A DNA stretch of 64,000 nt from Thiodiazotropha sp040507245 (GTDB lineage Bacteria > Pseudomonadota > Gammaproteobacteria > Chromatiales > Chromatiaceae): positions 1 to 64,000 of the forward strand of contig JBEVVH010000002.1 of the NCBI GenBank assembly GCA_040507245.1. The letters are read 5' to 3'. A program made the translations under genes and the position numbers. Shown piece after piece: positions 56,571 through 64,000 of this stretch (positions are counted from its first letter, which is position 1; each line of letters opens with the position of its first letter). The notes under the pieces were generated by a model that was not told the DNA's origin, made no database searches, and saw nothing but the letters and a program-made list of their open reading frames with translations.

Positions 56571-57002
56571 ATGCACCGCCTCAACGATGAACTGAACAAA
56601 CGCAGCCATCTTCGCAAGCTGGGGCAGCGTCTGGCGCAATACGAAGCACTGCTGGAACACGTACGGGCGTCACTCACTGCTCCTGTGGATCAGCAGGTAA
56701 AGGCTGCCGTGATGCACAACGGATGTCTGACCCTGTTTGCGGAATCCCCCGCCTGGGCCAGCCGCCTGCGCTACATGGCGCCGCAACTGCAACGTACCCT
56801 GGCAGCCAGAGCCATTCCGGTGACCCGGGTGGAAGTTCGAATCTCACCCGCGGCCCTGGCTGTCAGGCAAGCATCCGGACGACATGCAGAACCGATGAGT
56901 GAACATAGCAGCGAATCCCTGCGTTTGACCGCGGAGACCCTTGCGGATGAGGGTTTGAAACAGGCCTTGCTGAGATTGAGCCGGCATGTGTCCCGGGATT
57001 AG
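56571..57002 (+). CDS. dciA: DUF721/DciA-like protein
   Basis: A 143-residue protein with the DUF721 fold (SLTAPVDQQVKAAVMHNGCLTLFAESPAWASRLRYMAPQL). DciA is the ancestral loader of the replicative helicase DnaB where DnaC is absent, and this gene stands in the usual DciA position between lpxC and secA, on the opposite strand. The C-terminal helix-rich part is less conserved. Confidence 0.85.
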   Translation: MHRLNDELNKRSHLRKLGQRLAQYEALLEHVRASLTAPVDQQVKAAVMHNGCLTLFAESPAWASRLRYMAPQLQRTLAARAIPVTRVEVRISPAALAVRQASGRHAEPMSEHSSESLRLTAETLADEGLKQALLRLSRHVSRD

Positions 57003-57121
57003 GTGGCTTCGGCAAGACAACGACACGCCAGACGGGCGTTTCAATACGGGTTCAAACCATCCTCCTCCCGGTTGCGGGTGGAGGATGGTCGAAATGGAAG
57101 TTTGTTGTGATACGGCCGGCT

Positions 57122-58039
57122 TCAGGAAACGGTCAGGTGGGCCGGTTTCATATAAGAGATGGGGGCATCCTCCGGCTCATCGAAGGTGATCTCTTCCCAG
57201 GCATCCTCCTGGCTGATCAGCTCCCGCAGCAGGCGATTATTGAGTGCGTGACCCGATTTGTGGCCACTGAATGCACCGATCAGGCTGTGGCCCAGGAGAT
57301 ACAGGTCACCGATGGCGTCGAGGATCTTGTGCTTGACGAACTCATCCTCATAACGCAGACCATCCGCGTTCATCACCCGATAATCATCCACCACCACCGC
57401 ATTGTCCATACTGCCGCCCAGGGCAAGTTCCTTTTGTCTCAGCATTTCGATATCACGCAGGAAACCGAAGGTACGCGCACGGCTCACCTCTCTGACAAAG
57501 GAGGTAGACGAGAAGTCAACCGTGGCGTACTGGAAACGTTCCTTGAAGGCGGGATGATCGAAGTCGATAGAGAAGGAGACCTTGAAACCATCGAAGGGCT
57601 CGAAACTGGCGCATTTGTCACCCTCCTTGACCTCGACCTTACGCTTGATCCGAATGAAGCGTTTGGCCTTGTTCTGCTCCTCCACACCTGCGGACTGGAG
57701 CAGAAACACGAAAGGCCCGGCACTCCCGTCCATGATCGGCACTTCGGCAGCGCTCACATCCACATAGGCATTGTCGATACCCAGACCGGCAAAGGCCGAC
57801 AGCAGATGCTCGACGGTGGAGACCCGCACGCCATCATGCACCAGGGTGCTGGAGAGGCGGGTGTCACCCACATTTTCGGCGCAGGCCCGTATTTCAACCG
57901 GGGGATCCAGGTCGACGCGTCGGAATATAATTCCTGTATCCGGTGCTGCAGGTCGCAGGGTGAGATAAACCTTCTCACCCGTGTGCAGCCCCACTCCTGT
58001 GGCGCGTATGACGTTCTTCAACGTACGTTGCCAAATCAT
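57122..58039 (-). CDS. lpxC: UDP-3-O-acyl-N-acetylglucosamine deacetylase
   Basis: Zinc deacetylase committing to lipid A synthesis. Metal ligands H78 (STVEHLLSAF), H237 and D241 (HKILDAIGD), and catalytic H264 (SGHKSGHALNN) are visible; 305 residues. It follows ftsZ, as in many gammaproteobacteria. Confidence 0.97.
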   Translation of the reverse strand: MIWQRTLKNVIRATGVGLHTGEKVYLTLRPAAPDTGIIFRRVDLDPPVEIRACAENVGDTRLSSTLVHDGVRVSTVEHLLSAFAGLGIDNAYVDVSAAEVPIMDGSAGPFVFLLQSAGVEEQNKAKRFIRIKRKVEVKEGDKCASFEPFDGFKVSFSIDFDHPAFKERFQYATVDFSSTSFVREVSRARTFGFLRDIEMLRQKELALGGSMDNAVVVDDYRVMNADGLRYEDEFVKHKILDAIGDLYLLGHSLIGAFSGHKSGHALNNRLLRELISQEDAWEEITFDEPEDAPISYMKPAHLTVS

Positions 58040-58196
58040 CGACTCGCAGCCCCCATACTGAATCTGGCCGTAACAGCCTCACAAAAAGGCGCGCATGCTA
58101 TCACAGGCGGATCAACTTAAGGAATAGTTGTACCACCAACCCGCTCAAACAAGCTACCAAAATGTGTCATCACACTGTAACTGTCCGGATTCTACA

Positions 58197-59375
58197 CTAA
58201 TCTGCCTGACGGCGTAAAAACGCCGGGATGTCCAGATAGTCCAGATTTCCGTCCGCCGTGGCCGCCGCAGCGGCGCGACCGTGCTGACTGTTTCTCAGCA
58301 CGGTGGGCCGATCCAGTTCGCGGTAGTCATCAGGCATCTTTTGAGGATCCTCGCTCTCGACCAACTTGACGGGCTTGAGTTCTTCGACTTTGGGAGCCTT
58401 CGGCAGTTCCGCTTTGACCCGTTCACCGAGTCCCGTGGCGACCACGGTCACCCGCATGTCGTTGCCCATATCGGGATCGATAACCGTGCCGATCACCACC
58501 GTGGCGTCCTCATCGGCAAACTCACGCACTGTGGTGCCGATCTCATCGAACTCGCCGATCGCCAGGTTCAGACCGGCGGTGATGTTGACCAGGATGCCCT
58601 TGGCCCCTGCCAGATTCATGTCTTCCAGCAGCGGACTGCGAATCGCCCGTTCCGCGGCTTCGCGGGCACGATTGTCACCGGACGCCTCGCCGGAACCCAT
58701 CATTGCCGCACCCATCTCCGACATAACGGTCTTGACGTCCGCAAAGTCCACGTTGATCAAACCGGGGCGGGTGATCAGTTCGGCGATACCCTGTACCGCA
58801 TGCAGCAACACGTCATTTGCCACCTTGAAGGCGTTCAGCAGACTCATCTCCTTGCCCAGCACCGCCAACAGCTTCTCGTTGGGAATGGTGATCAGGGAGT
58901 CCACATGCTTGCCCAGTTCCGCCATGCCGTGTTCGGCGTTTTTCACCCGCTTGCCACCTTCGAAACCGAAAGGCTTGGTGACCACCGCCACGGTGAGAAT
59001 CCCCAGTTCCTTGGCAACCTGCGCCACCACCGGTGCGGCCCCGGTACCGGTGCCACCGCCCATGCCCGCGGTGATGAACACCATATCCGCTCCGCTCAAG
59101 GCATCCTCGAGACGCTCCCGGTCCTCCAGCGCGGCCTGACGACCGATATCCGGATTGGTCCCGGCCCCCAGCCCCTTGGTGATGTCGGAACCGAGCTGCA
59201 GCAGGGTCCGCACCTCACTGCTGCGCAGTGCCTGGGCATCGGTGTTGGCACAGATAAAATCCACGCCATCGATTTCAGCGGTGAGCATGTGGTTGACCGC
59301 GTTGCCGCCGCCACCGCCGACACCGATAACCTTGATCACAGCATTCTGACTGTGTGTATCCATTAATTCGAACAT
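58197..59375 (-). CDS. ftsZ: Cell division protein FtsZ
   Basis: Tubulin-like GTPase forming the division ring. The GTP-binding signature GGGTGTG (106-112), N-terminal VIGVGGGGGNAVNHM and the conserved C-terminal tail LDYLDIPAFLRRQAD (378-392), which binds FtsA and ZipA, are present. It follows ftsA by 45 nt. Confidence 0.98.
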   Translation of the reverse strand: MFELMDTHSQNAVIKVIGVGGGGGNAVNHMLTAEIDGVDFICANTDAQALRSSEVRTLLQLGSDITKGLGAGTNPDIGRQAALEDRERLEDALSGADMVFITAGMGGGTGTGAAPVVAQVAKELGILTVAVVTKPFGFEGGKRVKNAEHGMAELGKHVDSLITIPNEKLLAVLGKEMSLLNAFKVANDVLLHAVQGIAELITRPGLINVDFADVKTVMSEMGAAMMGSGEASGDNRAREAAERAIRSPLLEDMNLAGAKGILVNITAGLNLAIGEFDEIGTTVREFADEDATVVIGTVIDPDMGNDMRVTVVATGLGERVKAELPKAPKVEELKPVKLVESEDPQKMPDDYRELDRPTVLRNSQHGRAAAAATADGNLDYLDIPAFLRRQAD

Positions 59376-59420
59376 ATTCTACCTCCGAGTCTGTTGCGCC
59401 TGACAGATGTCTATAAATTG

Positions 59421-60656
59421 TTAAAAATTGCCCTGGAACCAATGTTTCATGCGGTCCCAGATCGCCTTCAATCCACCCTCATTGGCCAGCTCCCTGCCGC
59501 CTTGCGTCCGGTTGTTCTGACCGAACAAAAGCAGTCCCACCCCGGTTGCATAGATGGGATTACGCACCACATCCGCAAGTCCGGTGACATACCGGGGGAC
59601 ACCCAGCCGTACCGGCATGTGAAACACCTCTTCCGCCAAATCCACCACACCTTCCATCTTCGAACTGCCACCGGTGAGCACCACGCCCCCGGCAATCACG
59701 TCTTCAAAGCCGCTGCGTCGCAATTCGGCCTGAATCAGGGTCATCAACTCCTCGTAGCGGGGTTCCACCACCTCGGCGAGGGTTTGACGCGACAGCCTGC
59801 GCGGCGGACGTTCGCCGATACTGGGCACTTCGATGGTTTCATCACTGGTGGCCAGCTGGGTCAACGCGCAGGCGTATTTGATCTTGATCTCTTCGGCGTG
59901 CTGGGTGGGGGTGCGAAGGGCCACCGCGATGTCGTTGGTGACCTGATCCCCGGCGATCGGAATCACCGCGGTATGGCGGATCGCGCCGCCGGTGAACACC
60001 GCGATGTCGGTGGTGCCGCCACCGATATCGACCAGGCATACACCCAGTTCCTTTTCGTCGTCACTGAGCACGGAATAACTCGAGGCCAGCTGTTCGAGGA
60101 TCAGGTCATCGGCCTCCAGGCCGCAACGGCGTACGCATTTGACGATGTTCTGCGCCGCGCTGACCGCACCGGTGACCATGTGCACCCGGGCCTCCAGCCG
60201 CACCCCGGACATACCTACCGGATCGCGGATCCCCTCCTGCTCGTCGATGATGAATTCCTGGGGCAGGATGTGCAGGATCTTCTGATCTGCGGGTATCGCC
60301 ACCGCGCGGGCGGCATCGATCACCCGCTCCACGTCACTCTGGCTGACCTCCTTGTCCTTGATCGCCACGATGCCGTGGGAGTTGAGACTGCGGATATGGC
60401 TGCCCGCGATACCTGCGTAGACGGAATGGATCTCACACCCGGCCATCAATTCGGCTTCCTCCACGGCGCGCTGTATCGACTGCACCGTGGATTCGATATT
60501 CACCACCACCCCCTTCTTCAGTCCCCGGGATGGGTGGGAACCGATACCGATGATCTCGATACTGTTGTCCGGTTTGATCTCACCGACGATCGCGACCACC
60601 TTGGAGGTACCGATATCCAAGCCGATGATCAGATTTTTCTCACTTCGTTTCGTCAT
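59421..60656 (-). CDS. ftsA: Cell division protein FtsA
   Basis: Actin-like protein anchoring FtsZ to the membrane. IIGLDIGTSKVVAIVGEI, the VDIGGGTTDIAVF phosphate loop and the C-terminal amphipathic helix (DRMKHWFQGNF) are clear. ATG 60656 gives 411 residues; the frame runs to 60701 but that extension is not family sequence. AGGAG stands only two nt before the ATG, an unusually tight spacing. Confidence 0.96.
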   Translation of the reverse strand: MTKRSEKNLIIGLDIGTSKVVAIVGEIKPDNSIEIIGIGSHPSRGLKKGVVVNIESTVQSIQRAVEEAELMAGCEIHSVYAGIAGSHIRSLNSHGIVAIKDKEVSQSDVERVIDAARAVAIPADQKILHILPQEFIIDEQEGIRDPVGMSGVRLEARVHMVTGAVSAAQNIVKCVRRCGLEADDLILEQLASSYSVLSDDEKELGVCLVDIGGGTTDIAVFTGGAIRHTAVIPIAGDQVTNDIAVALRTPTQHAEEIKIKYACALTQLATSDETIEVPSIGERPPRRLSRQTLAEVVEPRYEELMTLIQAELRRSGFEDVIAGGVVLTGGSSKMEGVVDLAEEVFHMPVRLGVPRYVTGLADVVRNPIYATGVGLLLFGQNNRTQGGRELANEGGLKAIWDRMKHWFQGNF

Positions 60657-60661
60657 TACTC

Positions 60662-61519
60662 CTACCCGCGTCTTTCGCTTGTAGTCCTGGTCTGATTCCA
60701 ATATTTCAGAGTCCTGCTCACTTCACCGTATTCCTGGTAGAGACCCGCCTGATCCTGTTCGTCGGAAGCGGGCAGCGCCTCCCAGTGGACGGCGAATCCG
60801 TTGCTGTAGCGCAAGTCCACGGTCTCCGGTCGCCGCTCCGTCTCCTGACTCATCAGGGAGGGATACAACTGCACAAAGCGGGTCAGCCTCGGCAACACAT
60901 CTCGCCGACCCAACTGCACCGTTAATCCGTTGTCCGTCTCGATGCGCCAGGCCTGCCGGGCATCCACCCGCAGCCGGCTGACGCGCATCCCGACGGTCTG
61001 CAGCAGCGTATCCATGTGCTGATAATCCTGGGTGATGGCCTTGGCATGCTGAGCTTCGCCTTCCAGGGTTGCGAGTCCCTCCAGGCGAGGCAATTGCTGG
61101 GGCCGGAACACCACCCCTTGGCGGCTGACCATCGCATCCTTACCCCAGTAAGCCAGGGGCACCCGTTCCGTAACCCGCACCCTCAGGGTATCGGGCCAGA
61201 CCCGCCGGACACTGACACTGGCCACCCAGGGCAACCGCTCAATGCGCTTTCTCATATGCAGCAGATCCAGGGTGAAGAAGTTGCCGTTCACCGCCTGGGC
61301 CACCACCTGTTCGAGATTCGTGCGCTGCAGGTAGTGCATCTCACCGTCGACCTGCACTCTGCGCACGGACATCACTTCCGGATTCTGTAACTGCACCCGT
61401 CCCCACAGGAGCAGGCTCATCACAACCAGCACCAGTGTTACCGGCACAGCCCAGTCCTTTATCCTTTTCACCAGGGACGGCGACTCGGGTACCTGACGGG
61501 AGGATCGCGCCCGACTCAT
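60662..61519 (-). CDS. ftsQ: Cell division protein FtsQ
   Basis: Bitopic membrane protein scaffolding the divisome. A short cytoplasmic segment, one membrane helix (about 27-43) and the periplasmic POTRA domain (VRRVQVDGEMHYLQRTNLEQVVAQAV) followed by the beta domain are present; 285 residues. It overlaps ddlB by 4 nt and is followed closely by ftsA. Confidence 0.93.
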   Translation of the reverse strand: MSRARSSRQVPESPSLVKRIKDWAVPVTLVLVVMSLLLWGRVQLQNPEVMSVRRVQVDGEMHYLQRTNLEQVVAQAVNGNFFTLDLLHMRKRIERLPWVASVSVRRVWPDTLRVRVTERVPLAYWGKDAMVSRQGVVFRPQQLPRLEGLATLEGEAQHAKAITQDYQHMDTLLQTVGMRVSRLRVDARQAWRIETDNGLTVQLGRRDVLPRLTRFVQLYPSLMSQETERRPETVDLRYSNGFAVHWEALPASDEQDQAGLYQEYGEVSRTLKYWNQTRTTSERRG

Positions 61520-62448
61520 GCGACCGACTCGCTGTTCAGACTGGTTGCCAGAATCCGCATCACCAGTTCATCGAAACCGATGCCCGCTGTCTTGGCCGCC
61601 ATCGGCACCAAGCTGTGATCAGTCATGCCAGGCTGGGTGTTGACCTCGATCAGCGAAGGTCGACCTTCGCTGTCGAGCATCAGGTCGACACGTCCCCAGC
61701 CGCTGGCGCCTACCGCATCGAACGCCTCACGACACAATTTCTGCAGTTCCGCTTCCCGTTCTTCCGGCAAACCGCAGGGACAGTGATAGCGGGTGGTATC
61801 TGCGGAATACTTGGCTTCGTAATCGTAAAACTGGTGCGGCGTCTCCAGACGGATCAGCGGCAGCATCTGCTCACCGAGAATCGAGGCGGTATATTCCGCT
61901 CCCACGATCCAGCGCTCTGCCAGCACCCGGGCATCGAAACCCCGCGCGGTTTCCCAGGCCTGCTGAAGCTGCGCCCGGCTCTCCACCTTGGACATTCCGA
62001 TACTCGAACCCTCGGCACTGGGTTTGATCATCAACGGGTACCCCAGCTCATCCGCCTGCTGCAGATTCTCAAGCCGGGTCAACAGCACCGATTCCGGGGT
62101 GGGCAGACCTACGCCACGCCACACCGCCTTGGTGAGATGCTTCTCCATGCCCAGAGCAGAACCCAGCACCCCGCTGCCGGTATAGGGCAACCCAAGGCAT
62201 TCCAGAGCACCCTGCATCACCCCATCCTCGCCGCCCCGCCCATGCAGGATCACGAAGGCCCGGTCGAAGTCACCCGCAGAGAGGCGCGCAAGAATGTCAT
62301 GTCCCACATCGACCGCATGGGCATCCACACCACTGCGCAACAGGGCGGCGAGCACCGCAGCACCGCTCTTCAGTGAAATCTCCCGCTCCGCGGACAGACC
62401 ACCCATAAGCACCGCCACTTTGCCGAACTGTTCGACTGAGACACTCAT
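61516..62448 (-). CDS. ddlB: D-alanine-D-alanine ligase
   Basis: ATP-grasp enzyme joining two D-alanines for peptidoglycan precursors. VAVLMGGLSAEREISLKSG, HGRGGEDG and GWGRVDLMLDSEGRPSLIEVNTQPGMT are signatures; 310 residues. It overlaps murB and ftsQ by 4 nt each, in tight coupling. Confidence 0.96.
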   Translation of the reverse strand: MSVSVEQFGKVAVLMGGLSAEREISLKSGAAVLAALLRSGVDAHAVDVGHDILARLSAGDFDRAFVILHGRGGEDGVMQGALECLGLPYTGSGVLGSALGMEKHLTKAVWRGVGLPTPESVLLTRLENLQQADELGYPLMIKPSAEGSSIGMSKVESRAQLQQAWETARGFDARVLAERWIVGAEYTASILGEQMLPLIRLETPHQFYDYEAKYSADTTRYHCPCGLPEEREAELQKLCREAFDAVGASGWGRVDLMLDSEGRPSLIEVNTQPGMTDHSLVPMAAKTAGIGFDELVMRILATSLNSESVA

Positions 62449-63344
62449 TCCAGGTTTTCTCCGATCCGATGGACTTCGGTCACCAGGCGCACACCGCTGT
62501 GGGCCTCGACCTCCTGTTGCACCAACGCGATCAAGGCCTCGATATCCGCCGCCGTGGCGTGATCGATGTTGACGATAAAGTTGGCATGCTTCTCAGAAAC
62601 CTGTGCCCCCCCCAAACGTCTCCCCTTGAGACCCGCGGCCTCGATCAGACGCGCCGCATGATCATTCGCAGGATTGCGAAATACCGAACCGCAACTCGGC
62701 AGCCGGGTCGGCTGGGTGGCGGCGCGGCGCTCCAGCAAGGCCTTGATTCGATCCTGGGCGGCGGCGCTGTCACCGGTTTCCAGGGCAAGTGCCGCTGCCA
62801 GAAACCATTCCCCGGGATGGCCCTTGACCTGCCGGTAACCAACTTCGAAATCACTCACCGGACGGCGCTGCACCATACCGTATCGATCGATGGTTTCGAC
62901 CTCACGTACCTGATTCCAGGTTTCACCGCCGAACGCCCCGGCATTCATCGCCAGGGCGCCGCCGAGGGTCCCTGGAATACCGGCGAAGAACTCAACTCCG
63001 ACACGACCCGCGCGGGCCGCAGTGCGGGCGATCTTGGCGCAGGAGACCCCCGCCTCGGCAACCAGCAGGTCTCCCCGCCACTCGATCTGCTCGAGACGTC
63101 CCTGGGTTGCGATCACGGTGCCCTTGTATCCCCCGTCCCGGACCAGCAGGTTGCTGCCCAGTCCGAGCCAGAACAGGGGTTCCCGGGGATCGAGCTGCTG
63201 CAGAAAGCTGATCAGGTCCGCCCGGTCCGCCGGTTTGTAGAAACGCTCGGCCGGACCACCGACCCGCCAGGTGGTATGGCGCGACAGAGGCTCGTTGATG
63301 CGCATCTCACCGCGCAGCCGGGTTTCATCCAGGGCAGGCATCAT
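62445..63344 (-). CDS. murB: UDP-N-acetylenolpyruvoylglucosamine reductase
   Basis: FAD enzyme completing UDP-MurNAc. The FAD-binding WLGLGSNLLVRDGG, the AGIPGTLGGALAMNAGAFGGETW loop and the catalytic Ser in SCGSVFRNP are present; the short (about 300-residue) form. The start was set at ATG 63344: GAGAGG lies 8 nt upstream, and it overlaps the stop of the small upstream ORF as ATGA. The frame also opens at TTG 63350. Confidence 0.95.
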   Translation of the reverse strand: MMPALDETRLRGEMRINEPLSRHTTWRVGGPAERFYKPADRADLISFLQQLDPREPLFWLGLGSNLLVRDGGYKGTVIATQGRLEQIEWRGDLLVAEAGVSCAKIARTAARAGRVGVEFFAGIPGTLGGALAMNAGAFGGETWNQVREVETIDRYGMVQRRPVSDFEVGYRQVKGHPGEWFLAAALALETGDSAAAQDRIKALLERRAATQPTRLPSCGSVFRNPANDHAARLIEAAGLKGRRLGGAQVSEKHANFIVNIDHATAADIEALIALVQQEVEAHSGVRLVTEVHRIGENLE

Positions 63345-63526
63345 CCCCAAAACCTCTCGTCCCGGGAGGGATCGGAACGTCCATCCTCACTGCGTGGGGT
63401 TTGCAGCTCAGGTGTGAGTTTTTCCGTTCTGCGCAGAGACCTGATCACCATCAGTTCGAACAGGTTGCTTTGCAGCGACTCGCCACAACCGTGATGCAGT
63501 CTTCTCATATCGAATGTGTGCGCCAT
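63341..63526 (-). CDS. Small unknown protein between murC and murB
   Basis: A 61-residue frame that fills the gap between murC and murB. Its ATG overlaps the murC stop by one base (TAATG) and its TGA overlaps the murB ATG (ATGA), so it is positioned for translational coupling on both sides. The sequence (MAHTFDMRRLHHGCGESLQSNLFELMVIRSLRRTEKL and a polar C-terminus) is basic, without membrane segment or signal peptide, and matches nothing I recognise. It may be a real small protein or a coupling ORF that carries ribosomes from murC to murB. Confidence 0.5.
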   Translation of the reverse strand: MAHTFDMRRLHHGCGESLQSNLFELMVIRSLRRTEKLTPELQTPRSEDGRSDPSRDERFWG

Positions 63527-64000
63527 TAGGCCACCCCCTCACAAAGTTGCCTGGGCAATTCCGCCGCAATCGCGCCGATGCTGCCTGCCCCTACTGTCAG
63601 TACGATGTCACCGTCCATGAGCAGTCCCCGAAGCACTTCAGGCAACTCCTCCACCGGCTCCACGAAAATCGGATCGACCTGTCCGCGCACCCGCACGGCG
63701 CGACTCAGGTCGCGTCCGGCCGCACCTTGAATCGGTTCTTCACCGGCCGCATAGACCTCGGTCAGGATCAGCAGGTCCGCCTTGGAAAGCACCTGCACGA
63801 AGTCTTCAAACTGTTCCTGGGTACGGGTGTAACGGTGCGGTTGAAAGGCGAGTACCAGGCGGCGTTCCGGCCAACCATCGCGGACCGCCCTCAGGGTCGC
63901 CTCGATCTCCCGTGGGTGGTGTGCGTAGTCATCAACCAGCATCACCTGCTTGCCGCCGATCCGGCAGTCGCCGCGGGTCTGGAAGCGGCGTCCGATACCG
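63526..64000 (-). CDS. murC: UDP-N-acetylmuramate-L-alanine ligase, C-terminal part
   Basis: The final ~157 residues of MurC, which adds L-Ala to UDP-MurNAc. GRRFQTRGDCRIGGKQVMLVDDYAHHPREIEATL and the LVLAFQPHRYTRT motif of the C-terminal Mur ligase domain are clear. The gene continues beyond the right edge. It is the first visible gene of the murC-orf-murB-ddlB-ftsQ-ftsA-ftsZ cluster. Confidence 0.95.
   Translation of the reverse strand, partial: GIGRRFQTRGDCRIGGKQVMLVDDYAHHPREIEATLRAVRDGWPERRLVLAFQPHRYTRTQEQFEDFVQVLSKADLLILTEVYAAGEEPIQGAAGRDLSRAVRVRGQVDPIFVEPVEELPEVLRGLLMDGDIVLTVGAGSIGAIAAELPRQLCEGVA

Noticed and set aside
59394..60695. 433-codon plus-strand frame opposite ftsA
   Set aside because: Antisense shadow of ftsA; no recognisable domain.

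Overview
The window reads as chromosomal DNA of a sulfur-oxidising gammaproteobacterium, probably Chromatiales or a relative of Sedimenticola/Thiodiazotropha. Two adjacent genes encode sulfur-globule-type envelope proteins (signal peptide, then WWG and Gly/Tyr-rich repeats). The fructose-bisphosphate aldolase is of the class II Calvin-cycle type and lies in a tkt-gap-pgk-pyk-fba cluster. Several housekeeping blocks follow the gene order known from Pseudomonas-like gammaproteobacteria. The lineage assignment is inference: no 16S rRNA gene is present. No tRNA, rRNA, CRISPR array, prophage or intact insertion sequence was seen.

Layout. 1-0.4 kb: 5' part of a di-haem cytochrome c peroxidase gene that loses its family resemblance near position 88, where a repeat-like sequence takes over. 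0.6-4.7 kb: aceE-aceF without lpd. 5.0-6.1 kb: two sulfur globule protein genes. 6.3-17.5 kb: pyrC, mlaA, rnt, apbC, a frameshifted tetR-type regulator divergent from an alpha/beta hydrolase, a chemoreceptor, a SCO-like gene, putP and a radical SAM gene. 17.6-25.1 kb: rlmN-pilF-rodZ-hisS-yfgM-bamB-der, tightly overlapped and lacking the ispG that usually sits between rodZ and hisS. 25.2-28.7 kb: relA and a DUF1015 gene. 28.9-29.2 kb: a GacA-type box followed by a GGA-rich small RNA ending in a terminator, which looks like an RsmY/RsmZ/CsrB-class RNA. 29.3-34.6 kb: folK, folB, plsY, a metallo-beta-lactamase-fold hydrolase, a lone ParS/Xre-type antitoxin, an unknown protein, purC and a glutaredoxin. 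34.8-41.9 kb: the Calvin/glycolysis cluster. 42.2-46.8 kb: a thioredoxin-like protein and the SAM cycle genes metK, ahcY (with a clear SAH riboswitch) and metF. 47.0-50.1 kb: an RpfC-like hybrid kinase and a PilZ protein. 50.2-64.0 kb: Nudix-ThiE fusion, argJ, secA, an M23 peptidase, dciA, then the distal division and cell-wall cluster lpxC, ftsZ, ftsA, ftsQ, ddlB, murB, a small unknown ORF, and murC running off the edge.

The most interesting signals are non-coding or very small. They are the Gac/Rsm-type small RNA; a CsrA-like hairpin (GGA in the loop) in the leader of the long sulfur globule gene, which together suggest post-transcriptional control of sulfur storage; a possible FNR-controlled small RNA upstream of the hydrolase; a 61-codon ORF locked between murC and murB by overlaps at both ends; and a family of AT-rich palindromic elements sitting at stop codons of metK and metF.
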